32,752 nucleotides of DNA from Clostridiales bacterium (lineage in GTDB: Bacteria > Bacillota > Clostridia > Christensenellales > Aristaeellaceae), in the NCBI GenBank assembly GCA_012728435.1, contig JAAYFC010000095.1:1-32752 (forward strand). Reading direction: 5' to 3'. Position 1 is the stretch's first letter; every line of letters starts with the position of its first letter. Under the pieces are notes generated by a model. It was given only the letters and a program-made list of their open reading frames with translations, was not told the origin of the DNA and did not search any database. Shown here piece after piece: positions 7,832-16,126 of the stretch. Both the position numbers and the translations under genes were made by a program.

Positions 7832-8776
7832 ATGTTCGGAAAACGTGGAGATGGATATCTCGTCAAGCAGATAGACCCGGTTGTCGGTCTGATGCCTTAC
7901 CTGATGCCCATGCGCTGTGACGCGCAGGTGATGCTGACTTACAAAATCAGCTACGAAAAGCTGGCGCGTTTTATGGCAGAGAAGGGCCGGGATGGCTACC
8001 GCATCACCTTTATGGAGCTGTTTATCGCGGCCTATGTGCGCTGCATTTCGCAGCTGCCACACTTGAACCGCTTTGTCATCAACAAACGCTACTACACCCG
8101 CAAGGACATCGTCTGTTCCTTCGCGGTGCTGCAGGACACGCCGGACGGCTCGGTAAAGGAAAACGTGGCCAAATGCAAATTTGACCCGCACGACACCATC
8201 TTTGATGTCGCCGCGCGCATCAAGGAAGCCATCTTAGAGATCCGCAAGGCGGACGCGGACAACAGCACCTTAAAGGTAGCCAATATGCTCAAGCGCCCGC
8301 TTATCGCAAACACCATCGTGATGCTGGCGAGGGTCCTGGACCGCTACGGCCTTTTACCCAAGTACATTTTGGACGCCAGTCCCTTTCACACCGGGCTGTT
8401 CTTTAGCAACAACGCATCCATCGGCCTGCCGCCTGTCCTTCATCACATCTACAACTTCGGCTCCACCTCGCTGTTTGTCATCATCGGCAATATCGAGCGC
8501 ACGGTGGAGATAGACAGCAATGGGCAGCCCGTCCGCAAGCGCATCCTGCCCGCTGGGGTCACCGCGGATGAGCGTATTTGCGCTGGGATGGAGTACAGCA
8601 AGTTCCTGCGCATGTATCAACACCTGCTGAACAACCCCGAGGAATTGGAAGTGCCGCCTGAGGACGTTTTCTTTGACGAAGGACACGTCATCAGTCTGCC
8701 ACCGGTGAAAAAGCCCAAAAACCGCTTTCGCAGCAGGATGGGTAAACTGCGCCCAAAGCGCAAAAATGCTTCCTGA
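7832..8776 (+). CDS. Stand-alone 2-oxoacid dehydrogenase E2-like acyltransferase-fold protein, catalytic His replaced
   Basis: 314 residues resembling the C-terminal catalytic domain of 2-oxoacid dehydrogenase E2 / chloramphenicol acetyltransferase fold. There is no lipoyl domain and no E3-binding domain. Segments resembling the family are the early ITFMELFIAAYVRC region, IYNFGSTSLFVIIG, and the C-terminal helix region EYSKFLRMYQHLLNNPEEL, which matches the E2 pattern after DHRxxDG. At that place the protein reads DERICAG (246-252): the catalytic His is Glu and the following Asp is Ala, so classical acyl transfer is unlikely. The tail is strongly basic (RFRSRMGKLRPKRKN). Monocistronic, with its own promoter at 7759-7787 and a strong hairpin after it. 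Function unknown; the fold assignment is moderately sure. Confidence 0.75.
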   Translation: MFGKRGDGYLVKQIDPVVGLMPYLMPMRCDAQVMLTYKISYEKLARFMAEKGRDGYRITFMELFIAAYVRCISQLPHLNRFVINKRYYTRKDIVCSFAVLQDTPDGSVKENVAKCKFDPHDTIFDVAARIKEAILEIRKADADNSTLKVANMLKRPLIANTIVMLARVLDRYGLLPKYILDASPFHTGLFFSNNASIGLPPVLHHIYNFGSTSLFVIIGNIERTVEIDSNGQPVRKRILPAGVTADERICAGMEYSKFLRMYQHLLNNPEELEVPPEDVFFDEGHVISLPPVKKPKNRFRSRMGKLRPKRKNAS

Positions 8777-8796
8777 ATGTAAGAGTCCCCCATCAT

Positions 8797-8823
8797 CAAG
8801 CCCCGACGTGTTGTCGGGGCTTG
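8797..8823. terminator. Bidirectional hairpin between convergent genes
   Basis: A perfect 11-bp G+C-rich stem, CAAGCCCCGAC (8797-8807) with GTCGGGGCTTG (8813-8823), has a 5-base loop. It lies in the 60-base gap between the convergent E2-like gene and ftsH. Neither side has a clear T-run, but the position and stability make it the likely end point for both transcripts. Confidence 0.65.
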
Positions 8824-8836
8824 AAATGTGTTGGGA

Positions 8837-10693
8837 CTAGTTCTGCTCTGCCAGGGCGGGCTGTCCCTCTGGTAATTTTGCCGGACTTGCGAGGATGTCC
8901 ATGAACTGCTCGCCGGTCAATGTTTCCTGATCATACAAGACTTTGGCAATCTCGTGCAGTTTACGCTCATTCTCCTTGAGCGCCAGGTAGGCTTTATCGT
9001 ACTGTTCTTTAACAATCTGTACAGTGATGGCGTCAATCTTGCCTTGGGTTTCGCTGGAGCAATTGGTGGTGAACCCGCCCCCTAAGTACTGGCCTTGCTG
9101 CTGGTCAAAGGCGACCATGCCAAACTCCTCCACCATGCCAAAGCGGGTGACCATGGCGCGGGCTAATTTGGTGGCCTGCTCGATGTCATTGGCGGCGCCG
9201 GTGGTGATGGAGTGAAAGACCAGTTCCTCCGCAGCGCGGCCGCCTGTGAGGGTGGAAATCTTATCCTGTATGTCCTCTTTGCTCATCAAGTAGCGCTCCT
9301 CCTCCTCCACCTGCATGGTGAAGCCCAGGGCGCCAGAGGTGCGCGGGATGATGGTAATCTTATGAACCGGCGCAGAGCCTGCCTGAAGGGCCGCCACCAT
9401 GGCGTGACCGACCTCGTGGTAGGCGACAATCTTCTTTTCCTTGTCGCTCATCACCCGGTCCTTCTTTTGATGGCCGGCGACGATGACGTCGATGCTCTCC
9501 TCCAAGTCCTCCTGGGTGACTGTCTTGCGGTTATTGCGCACAGCACGCAGGGCAGCCTCGTTAATCAGGTTGGCCAAATCCGCGCCGGAAGCGCCAGCCG
9601 CCGCGCGGGCGGCGCGCTCCAAATCCACATCCGGGGCCAAGCGGACCTTTTTGGCGTGGACTTTTAAGATAGCAACACGGCCGGGCAAATCGGGCAACTC
9701 CACCGGGATGCGCCGGTCAAACCGCCCGGGACGGGTCAGGGCCGGGTCCAATATCTCCGGTCTGTTGGTCGCAGCCAGAATCATGACACCCTTGCTGGCG
9801 TCAAAGCCGTCCATCTCGCTCAGCAGCTGGTTCAAGGTCTGCTCACGCTCATCATTGCCGCCAAAGCCGGCGCCGGACTCGCGGCGCTTGCCGATGGTGT
9901 CAATCTCATCAATGAAGACAATGCAGGGTGCCTTCTCATTGGCCTGCTTGAACAGGTCGCGCACCTTGGCTGCGCCCATGCCCACAAACATCTCCACAAA
10001 CTCGCTGCCAGAGATGGAGAAAAAAGGCACCTTGGCTTCACCCGCGACAGCCTTGGCCAATAGTGTTTTACCGGTACCCGGAGGCCCCACCAGCAGCACA
10101 CCTTTGGGCATCACCGCGCCGACCTCGGTATATTTCTTGGGGTTATGAAGGAAGTCCACCACCTCGTTTAAGGCTTCCTTGGCTTCCTCCTGCCCCGCCA
10201 CGTCCTTAAAGGAGGTGCCGGTTTCCGACTCGATGTAGATTTTCGCGTTGCTTTTGCCCAGTTGCATTGCGTTCATCCCGCCCATCTTGGTGAGGCGGTT
10301 CCCAAGCACCCTGCCCAAGAGAATAAAAATGCCAATGGGCACTATCCAGGACAGCAGGAAAGTCATGATGGGGGATGCCGGCTCCACAATGGGCGAATAG
10401 AACTTGATGCCCGCTTTATGCATCTTTTCCAACAAATTAGGGTCATCCATCAGCCCTGTCTTGTACAGCTTGATGGGGTCAGACCTGTCCGCGAACAGAA
10501 TCTGCACGTCATCCCGGCTGACTTCTGAAACATCCCCCTTTGTAAGCATGTCCAAAAACTCATTGTAGGGCACCTCCGCAACCTTCGGCTTCAATAGCCG
10601 CGGGAAAACAAAGGCGTTGAGCAACATGATTACAAGCATGGCGATCAGGTAGTAATAGATAAAGGATTTCCGGGGGGGCTTGAATTCTTTCAT
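8837..10693 (-). CDS. ftsH: ATP-dependent zinc metalloprotease FtsH
   Basis: Membrane-anchored AAA+ protease that unfolds and degrades misfolded membrane and short-lived cytoplasmic proteins. 618 residues. Architecture: membrane helix at about 11-31, an extracytoplasmic segment of about 75 residues, second helix at about 108-128, the AAA+ domain with Walker A GPPGTGKT (203-210), Walker B IVFIDEID (258-265) and the [18 protein letters not shown] arginine-finger region (308-328), then the zinc protease motif HEVGH (426-430). Later GARxxxxE-like region [10 protein letters not shown] is also present. The ATG at 10693 has GGAG 8 bases upstream. Last gene of the - strand run that begins at 15946; it shares that run with Hsp33, another quality-control factor. 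Confidence 0.97.
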   Translation of the reverse strand: MKEFKPPRKSFIYYYLIAMLVIMLLNAFVFPRLLKPKVAEVPYNEFLDMLTKGDVSEVSRDDVQILFADRSDPIKLYKTGLMDDPNLLEKMHKAGIKFYSPIVEPASPIMTFLLSWIVPIGIFILLGRVLGNRLTKMGGMNAMQLGKSNAKIYIESETGTSFKDVAGQEEAKEALNEVVDFLHNPKKYTEVGAVMPKGVLLVGPPGTGKTLLAKAVAGEAKVPFFSISGSEFVEMFVGMGAAKVRDLFKQANEKAPCIVFIDEIDTIGKRRESGAGFGGNDEREQTLNQLLSEMDGFDASKGVMILAATNRPEILDPALTRPGRFDRRIPVELPDLPGRVAILKVHAKKVRLAPDVDLERAARAAAGASGADLANLINEAALRAVRNNRKTVTQEDLEESIDVIVAGHQKKDRVMSDKEKKIVAYHEVGHAMVAALQAGSAPVHKITIIPRTSGALGFTMQVEEEERYLMSKEDIQDKISTLTGGRAAEELVFHSITTGAANDIEQATKLARAMVTRFGMVEEFGMVAFDQQQGQYLGGGFTTNCSSETQGKIDAITVQIVKEQYDKAYLALKENERKLHEIAKVLYDQETLTGEQFMDILASPAKLPEGQPALAEQN

Positions 10694-10731
10694 TTGTTTG
10701 TCTCCATTAATCGGTTCGTCGGTTTGTATCC

Positions 10732-12495
10732 TTACAACTCAACCATGGATTTACGGTAGTTGAGATAGCGCATGGTGATGCCGGCGACTTTGCCATCCAC
10801 AATGTCATACAACAGGATGGTAGTGGACGCGTCCGCGCTGCCGACATAGACGTATTGCAAAATGCCGGTGTTGGGATCATCAGAGGCGATCTTGTAGTTG
10901 GCGTAGCCGTCTTTAATGTCAAAATAGATGCCGCGGTCGCCCCGGTCATTGGGCGGTTGGCCTTTGTCGGTAAATTTGTCGGTGACCTCTTTCATGACCA
11001 TGCCTATCGCCGTGTTACGGGGGCCCTTCATGCTGGCCAGGTTGGTTGTCACGTGGTAAACCACAATGCCTTCCTCTGACTGCGTGAAGCGTGCCTCACC
11101 CCAGGGATACACAGCCCGGGTTGCAGGACCTGGAACCGATTCGTTCAAAACCGGTGCCTCGCTTTGCGGTTCTCCATACTGCGCGATGAAGGCATCCCTG
11201 GTGGTCTTCATCAGCGTGAAGCCGGCGAATTGATCCTTTTCTGAACGGAAGAAGGACTTGTACGGCCTGTTGACCTTGTACTCCAAAATCATCTCGCTGG
11301 AGATTTTGCCATAGCGGTTGACCGCAATGGCGCGCAGCAGACTCTTCCCGGGCGGAATCAGGATGGGTTCGCCATCATAGCGCGGGGAATCCAAATCCGG
11401 CTTGGTGCCGTCCAGCGTGTAATACAAGGTGACGTCCTTGTCCTCCTCATCCACAATGCGCAGGGAGACGCGGATCTGGCGCTCGTAGGTCTTGGGCTGC
11501 ATATTGGCCTTGGGGGCCATGGGTGTGGGCAGGGTGATGGTGTACCGCACGGACATCTCATCGCTTACCAGCTCACTGGATACACAGACTGCGCGGAAGT
11601 GATAGGTCCCTTCCGTGATGCGGATGGTGCCGGTGTACTTGATGCCTGTTTCTGGCAGCAGGCCGTCACCTGTGGTGTAGTAGATGTCATAATCCTGGGG
11701 TGAAATAAAGGAGATGTCCTTGCTGTACATGTGCTTGCCCGCGGCCAGGGAGGCCTTGGGCGGCTGAGGCACCAGCTGAGAGCGCTGGTTGAAAAAGCCT
11801 TCGTCCCCTGTTTGGTCGTAGGCTAACTGCATCAGGGTAACCGCCTCAAAAATGCGGTCTTGATCCAGCAGGATGTTGATGGCCAGGCGGTAGGCCTCCG
11901 GCTTTTTGGGCGCAAGCTGCGTGTAGATGCGTTGGTACACTGCCTCCGCGTCAATGGTTTGGTTGGCTGCCTCGTACGCCTCCGCCAGCAGCAGCAGTTT
12001 CTCATCCAAGTCCTTGCGCTCAGGCTCGATGGTTTCCGCTGTCTTATAGGTTTCAATCGAGCGGGAGATATAGCCCTGATCTAGTAGCTCAGTTCCCAGC
12101 GTCCAGTAGGCGTCAGAGCTGGCGGTCCTACCCATGCGGGCCTTGACCAATTGTCCGGAAGGGGAAACTTGCAGCCAGATGAGCACGCCGATACCAGCCG
12201 CCATCATGAGCGCCATCACAACCACCGCGACCTTCAGCCAATTGATCATCCCGCCCTGATAGGTAGGGTTCTTGGATTTACGGCTGCGGCGCTTGTTGCG
12301 CTTTCTGCGTGTTTTCTTAAGCACACGCTTGTTGCCGGGGACCGTTTTATATAGATGCACCCGGGCATCGGTCAAGTCCGCAGACGCCTCATGATCATCG
12401 GCCATCGGCTCCGGCTCAGCACCCATGTATTGCCCGCAAAAGGGGCACATGCGGGAAGCGGTGTTTGATTCCTGGTTGCAAGACTTACAGATCAT
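10732..12495 (-). CDS. Zinc-ribbon / membrane / TPR / double chitobiase-C-domain protein, unknown function
   Basis: 587 residues. The N-terminus is a zinc ribbon with Cys3, Cys6, Cys17 and Cys20 (CKSC and CPFC). A very basic stretch (about 58-74) precedes one membrane helix at about 86-109, so the ribbon should be cytoplasmic and the rest outside. Residues about 124-240 look like TPR helices. Two successive chitobiase/hexosaminidase C-terminal-like beta domains follow: the first near 250-322 (IYYTTGDGLLPETG) and the second near 330-408 (YYTLDGTKPDLDSPRYDG). The last ~170 residues contain two segments of the type ...FIAQYGEP... and ...VTDKFTDKGQP..., possibly a repeated alpha/beta unit. It starts 3 bases after the stop of the upstream HEAT-like gene and lies just before ftsH, so it is in the same operon. 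Domain reading is fairly sure; function is not known. Confidence 0.8.
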   Translation of the reverse strand: MICKSCNQESNTASRMCPFCGQYMGAEPEPMADDHEASADLTDARVHLYKTVPGNKRVLKKTRRKRNKRRSRKSKNPTYQGGMINWLKVAVVVMALMMAAGIGVLIWLQVSPSGQLVKARMGRTASSDAYWTLGTELLDQGYISRSIETYKTAETIEPERKDLDEKLLLLAEAYEAANQTIDAEAVYQRIYTQLAPKKPEAYRLAINILLDQDRIFEAVTLMQLAYDQTGDEGFFNQRSQLVPQPPKASLAAGKHMYSKDISFISPQDYDIYYTTGDGLLPETGIKYTGTIRITEGTYHFRAVCVSSELVSDEMSVRYTITLPTPMAPKANMQPKTYERQIRVSLRIVDEEDKDVTLYYTLDGTKPDLDSPRYDGEPILIPPGKSLLRAIAVNRYGKISSEMILEYKVNRPYKSFFRSEKDQFAGFTLMKTTRDAFIAQYGEPQSEAPVLNESVPGPATRAVYPWGEARFTQSEEGIVVYHVTTNLASMKGPRNTAIGMVMKEVTDKFTDKGQPPNDRGDRGIYFDIKDGYANYKIASDDPNTGILQYVYVGSADASTTILLYDIVDGKVAGITMRYLNYRKSMVEL

Positions 12496-12498
12496 GGC

Positions 12499-13323
12499 TC
12501 AATCAAGCCCCATTAAGGCTTCGTATTCCGGGTCGTGGTCAAAGGTGCGCTCCGGCGCCTCCCCGCCCAAGGCCTCAATCGCCGCGCGCAGCTCGATATA
12601 ATCCAGGTACTTCAGGGTTTCTTCGTTCGCGCGTTCCATCAATACCGGCAAGGCCCGCACATCGCCCAGCCGCCCCAGATAGGCAGCCAGGACCGCCTGG
12701 CGCTCCGGCAGGGCGTCAAACAAACGGATGAGGCTGGTGTAGACTTCCGGATGCCCAGGATAGCGGCTGAGGACGGACAGGAGCGCTTCACGCCCGATAT
12801 CGTTCGCCTCGTTTAAAGCCTCCAGCATCATGGGCACAGCCTGCTCCCCCATCTCCTCCAGGCTCTCCAGCGCGAAATCGGCCAGCTCATCCCTGTCCTC
12901 CCGCGCCAGCTGCCAGGCGATATAGGCCTGCATGGGCTTTGTGCTGCCGATGTCCTGCAGCAGCCGCACGCAAAGCATCCGGGCTTCCATCCCAGTATGC
13001 GCATCAAACAGCAGGTTCATCAGGGGATGCTCCGATTCTGGCCCCAGTTCCACAATGCGCATCAGCAATAAATCAGGCAGCGGAACATCCGCATTCAAAT
13101 AACCCATCATCATCTCAAGGAGCTGCTCCGGGCTGTTCATCGCCCCGAAGAAGGCGGCAGGTGTTTGCATGTCCAACCAGGGCATGGGGCTGTTTGAGAA
13201 CAGGTCATACAGCTGGGGCATCATCTGCTCCACCTGGGCGATATCCAGCAGCTCGTCCTGGTGTTCCTCCAGCCAAGCGTGCATGAAATCCATAAAATGC
13301 TGGTCGAAATTGATATAGGTCAA
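12499..13323 (-). CDS. HEAT-repeat-like helical protein, unknown function
   Basis: 274 residues, acidic, almost entirely predicted helix, with recurring pairs of helices resembling HEAT/PBS-lyase repeats (for example ALPVLMERANEETLKYLDY and AVPMMLEALNEANDIGREA). Such solenoids usually bind other proteins. The start is a TTG at 13323 which overlaps the hslO stop (TTGA); it is supported by AAGGAG with 8 bases to the TTG. The stop is followed after 3 bases by the zinc-ribbon gene. The overlap implies translational coupling with hslO. No enzyme motif is seen. Confidence 0.8.
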   Translation of the reverse strand: MTYINFDQHFMDFMHAWLEEHQDELLDIAQVEQMMPQLYDLFSNSPMPWLDMQTPAAFFGAMNSPEQLLEMMMGYLNADVPLPDLLLMRIVELGPESEHPLMNLLFDAHTGMEARMLCVRLLQDIGSTKPMQAYIAWQLAREDRDELADFALESLEEMGEQAVPMMLEALNEANDIGREALLSVLSRYPGHPEVYTSLIRLFDALPERQAVLAAYLGRLGDVRALPVLMERANEETLKYLDYIELRAAIEALGGEAPERTFDHDPEYEALMGLD

Positions 13324-14234
13324 GGCTGATTCTCCTTCAAAATGGTGCGGATGTCATCCGGTGTAAAGCTGCGCTTTTCCCTGCAGAAGTGGCAGGTGAG
13401 CTGTGCAGGCTCGCCAGTATCAAGCATGTCCTGCAAATCTGCCCGGCCCAAGGCAGCCAGCGCCCTGCGCATCTTTTCCCGGCTGCAGTCGCACTGCAAA
13501 CTGATCTCCTCCTCGCCCAAGATCTTGGGCTTGAAGTCTAAAAACCAGGAGGTCGCCAATTGCCGAAGGCTGCGGTCGTAGATTTCGCGGCTGATGTTGG
13601 CGTAAAAGGGGATGCGCAGCTCAAGCTCCGCAATGGTTTTATCAGAGCAACCGGGCATCGCCTGGATAAGAATGCCGCCGGATGACAGCACCACACCGTC
13701 CTGGTTTAAGCAGCCTAAGGCCACCAAGGAAGGCACCTGCTCTGACACGGTGAAGTAGTGGGCAAAATCCTCCCCCAGTTCGCCTGAAACCAGGTGGCTG
13801 ATGGAGGAAAACGGCTCGCCTCCTTTAAAATCCTTCACGACCACAATCTGGCCTTGCCGACCGATGAATCCAGCCACATCAAAGCGGTCATCCTGATGCC
13901 TGGGCAGCTCCACCTGCGGGTTTCCCACTGAGATTTTCAGGTGGTTAGCCTGCACGCCGCAGGTGACCCTGCCCCCTGCCCCATCCCCGGCGATGGTCAC
14001 AGTGAGGCGGCCTTCCTCTTCTTTCATCAATCCGCCCATCATCGCGCAGACAGGCAGCACCCTGCCAATCGCAGCGGTGGCGGTGTCGCTGGCCTGATGG
14101 ATGTCCGCCGCTTCCTGCGTCATGCGGGTCGTGCGAACCATCATCACACGGACCTCACCATCGTTTAACATCAGCCGCAACAGGCTGTCTTTGTCTGGAT
14201 AAATCAATTGATCTGTCATGGTTTTAGTCTTCAT
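13320..14234 (-). CDS. hslO: Redox-regulated chaperone Hsp33
   Basis: Holdase chaperone activated by disulfide formation during oxidative stress. 304 residues, usual length about 290. The hallmark is the C-terminal zinc switch: Cys248 and Cys250 (CDC) and Cys281 and Cys284 (CHFC), the CxC...CxxC pattern. The body contains the ASDTATAAIGR and GGRVTCGVQAN segments. The start at 14234 overlaps the methyltransferase stop (ATGA); its AAGG is very close, and a second ATG at 14219 is possible, which would remove five residues. It is coupled to both neighbours by 4-base overlaps. Confidence 0.94.
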   Translation of the reverse strand: MKTKTMTDQLIYPDKDSLLRLMLNDGEVRVMMVRTTRMTQEAADIHQASDTATAAIGRVLPVCAMMGGLMKEEEGRLTVTIAGDGAGGRVTCGVQANHLKISVGNPQVELPRHQDDRFDVAGFIGRQGQIVVVKDFKGGEPFSSISHLVSGELGEDFAHYFTVSEQVPSLVALGCLNQDGVVLSSGGILIQAMPGCSDKTIAELELRIPFYANISREIYDRSLRQLATSWFLDFKPKILGEEEISLQCDCSREKMRRALAALGRADLQDMLDTGEPAQLTCHFCREKRSFTPDDIRTILKENQP

Positions 14235-14971
14235 TCCTTCAAGGCTGTAACATGCAGGCGCTGCGCGTTGTTAGCCGGTTTCTTCATGGTGTAGTTTCCA
14301 AAACACTGGATGTCCCGGAAGCCTGTTTCACCAAGCGCTATACGCAGCTCCTCCTGGGTATAGGCGCGCTGGATCTGCTCCTCCTCGATGCGCTGGTAGC
14401 GGCCGTCCTGGTCCTTAACAAAAATGGTCAGGGAAAGCTGCAGCAGGCTGCTGTCGCTGTCAAAGGCATTCTCCCAGATATAGCAGATGTCCTCTTCACG
14501 CAGAATCTGGGGCGTCTCCCCCAGCACACGGCTGAGTTTATCATAGCTTGATACGTCAAATGCCAACACACCCCCGGGTTTCAGCGCGGCATGGGCACTG
14601 CGCAAAAAGGCATACAACGAGGCAGTATCAGGCAGATAATTCACCCCGTCACAGCCGCAGAGGACAGCATCTACAGGACGGTGCGTCTGCAGTGACCGCA
14701 TATCCTGCCGCAGGAAGGTAAGCGATAAGCCGGCAGATTTCGCCTTGGCCGCAGCAATGCTCAACATCTCCTCTGATAAATCGCTTGGCAGCACATGAAA
14801 ATCCTGCGCTAAGCGAATTGTCAGATTGCCCGTGCCGCAGGCAGTTTCAAGCACCGTGGCGTTTTCATGCACCCCGTTTAGCAAAAGCAGCCGCTTGTAG
14901 TGCGCTGCCCATGCGTCGTAATCTACCTGTGCCATCAATCGGTCGTAGACATAAGCAAAATCCGCGTACAC
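14231..14971 (-). CDS. Class I SAM-dependent methyltransferase
   Basis: 246 residues with a Rossmann-type methyltransferase domain. Motif I is VLETACGTGNLT (40-51), followed by the acidic end of strand 2 in LPSDLSEEML and motif-IV-like AVLCGCDGVNYL. The N-terminus (YADFAYVYDRLM) is typical of a large unassigned Firmicutes family; the substrate cannot be told. The start is a GTG at 14971 placed directly after the upstream gene's TAA, with AGAGGA about 10 bases before it. It overlaps hslO by 4 bases at its end. Confidence 0.85.
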   Translation of the reverse strand: MYADFAYVYDRLMAQVDYDAWAAHYKRLLLLNGVHENATVLETACGTGNLTIRLAQDFHVLPSDLSEEMLSIAAAKAKSAGLSLTFLRQDMRSLQTHRPVDAVLCGCDGVNYLPDTASLYAFLRSAHAALKPGGVLAFDVSSYDKLSRVLGETPQILREEDICYIWENAFDSDSSLLQLSLTIFVKDQDGRYQRIEEEQIQRAYTQEELRIALGETGFRDIQCFGNYTMKKPANNAQRLHVTALKE

Positions 14972-15946
14972 TTAGGTTTCGTCCTCTTCCTCAAACTCAT
15001 CCTCGTAATCATCCTCAAAGGAGAGGCCGCGGTTGACCTCTGCGCCCGCGATGCGCGGGTTAATGTAGCGGTCAAAGGTGGCGTTTGTAAAAGCAGCGTG
15101 GACAAAGCGGGCCAGCGCGTTGCCAATCAACACATAGTAGCCTGCCAGCGCCATCACCGTGTACATCATGTAGGGCGTGAAAAAGGCAACCAGGGCTGCG
15201 ATCAAGGACGGCAGCAAGGTCACCAGGCGTACGCCCACCGTCTGCGGCAGGCGGCCGATGGACAGAAGCAATGCGTTGCGGATCAAGGTCATCAGGCTCA
15301 TTTTATATGTGACCATCATGGGATACATGAACACCAGGGACATCATCCAAATGACACCCAGCGCCATGGTCAGCACCTGAGGTACGACAAAGAACATGCC
15401 GTTGGTCTGCGCCATGCCGCCATAGAACTGCCAACACACAAGCATGACGATGGGCACCAGGCCCGTAATCGCGGAGATGGCCAGCGCCTGTTTCCAATTA
15501 TCCTTCACGGCATCCTTAAAATCTGACCAGATGAAGGCGTGCTCATCCCGCGCCCAGTTGCGCGTGATATAGGCCATGCCCGCCTGAACAGGGCCGGTGA
15601 TGGCGATGGCAGGGATCAACAGCACCAGGGAGGAGAAAAGGATGTTATAAATCTGCTGCGGGCTATCCTTGACCATCTGGGCCGCAAGCTCTGCCTGCTC
15701 GGGGTCAGATAGAGCGTCAGCCACACCAATCAGGTGGGAAAACAGGGAGTTGACCAGCAGAATCATCACATACATCAAGGGGATAAAGGCAATCGCAGTC
15801 ATCAGGTTTAAGCGGAACAGGCCGGAGAGCCGTATGCGCAGCATCTCCCAAAACAGCTGCCAACGGTTGCGCGGCAAGTCATCCCGCTTATAATCGCCCT
15901 TGCCGCTCTTTCCGTAGTAGTAATTGTTCATCAATTTGCCAAACAC
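14972..15946 (-). CDS. DUF624 (YesL)-like multi-spanning membrane protein
   Basis: 324 residues with about five or six hydrophobic helices, beginning with FRLNLMTAIAFIPLMYVMILL, and a very acidic C-terminus (FEDDYEDEFEEEDE). The GPVQAGMAYITRNWARDEH segment is the DUF624/YesL-type signature. The family is usually about 200-220 residues, so this one is longer. The function is unknown. The start is taken as GTG at 15946 because GGAGG lies 7 bases upstream; an ATG five codons later is possible, and the open frame also continues upstream to 16081 but through the promoter. First gene of the - strand operon down to ftsH. Confidence 0.75.
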   Translation of the reverse strand: MFGKLMNNYYYGKSGKGDYKRDDLPRNRWQLFWEMLRIRLSGLFRLNLMTAIAFIPLMYVMILLVNSLFSHLIGVADALSDPEQAELAAQMVKDSPQQIYNILFSSLVLLIPAIAITGPVQAGMAYITRNWARDEHAFIWSDFKDAVKDNWKQALAISAITGLVPIVMLVCWQFYGGMAQTNGMFFVVPQVLTMALGVIWMMSLVFMYPMMVTYKMSLMTLIRNALLLSIGRLPQTVGVRLVTLLPSLIAALVAFFTPYMMYTVMALAGYYVLIGNALARFVHAAFTNATFDRYINPRIAGAEVNRGLSFEDDYEDEFEEEDET

Positions 15947-15976
15947 GCTACCGCCTCCAACAATCAGGTTTTCTGG

Positions 15977-15985
15977 ATTATACCA
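15977..15985 (-). promoter_or_regulatory. Extended -10 promoter for the DUF624-to-ftsH operon
   Basis: On the - strand TGGTATAAT (15985-15977) is an extended -10 element with a perfect TATAAT. No good -35 box is present at 16-18 bases, which is common for extended -10 promoters. The leader would be about 25 bases. Confidence 0.6.
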
Positions 15986-16007
15986 TATATAAAGCCCAGC
16001 GAACTGG

Positions 16008-16021
16008 AAGTTTATAAACTT
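16008..16021. promoter_or_regulatory. 14-bp perfect palindrome between divergent genes
   Basis: AAGTTTATAAACTT is a perfect palindrome in the 180-base gap between the divergent DUF624-like and cysteine-desulfidase-like genes. Its position just upstream of the - strand promoter suits an operator for a dimeric repressor or activator. The regulator is unknown. Confidence 0.45.
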
Positions 16022-16043
16022 GTAACATCTGCCGGAAATATCC

Positions 16044-16073
16044 TGTACAAAAAAAGAACATTTATGGTATCCT
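16044..16073 (+). promoter_or_regulatory. Possible promoter for the cysteine desulfidase-like gene
   Basis: TGTACA (16044-16049), 18 bases, then TATCCT (16068-16073), which is preceded by TGG as in extended -10 elements. It is a weak match but the only candidate seen in the 54 bases before the gene. Confidence 0.35.
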
Positions 16074-16126
16074 ATCCGCATAAGCTATCTGGATGACGAA
16101 GAAAAAAACTGTTGCAGGAGAATTTC

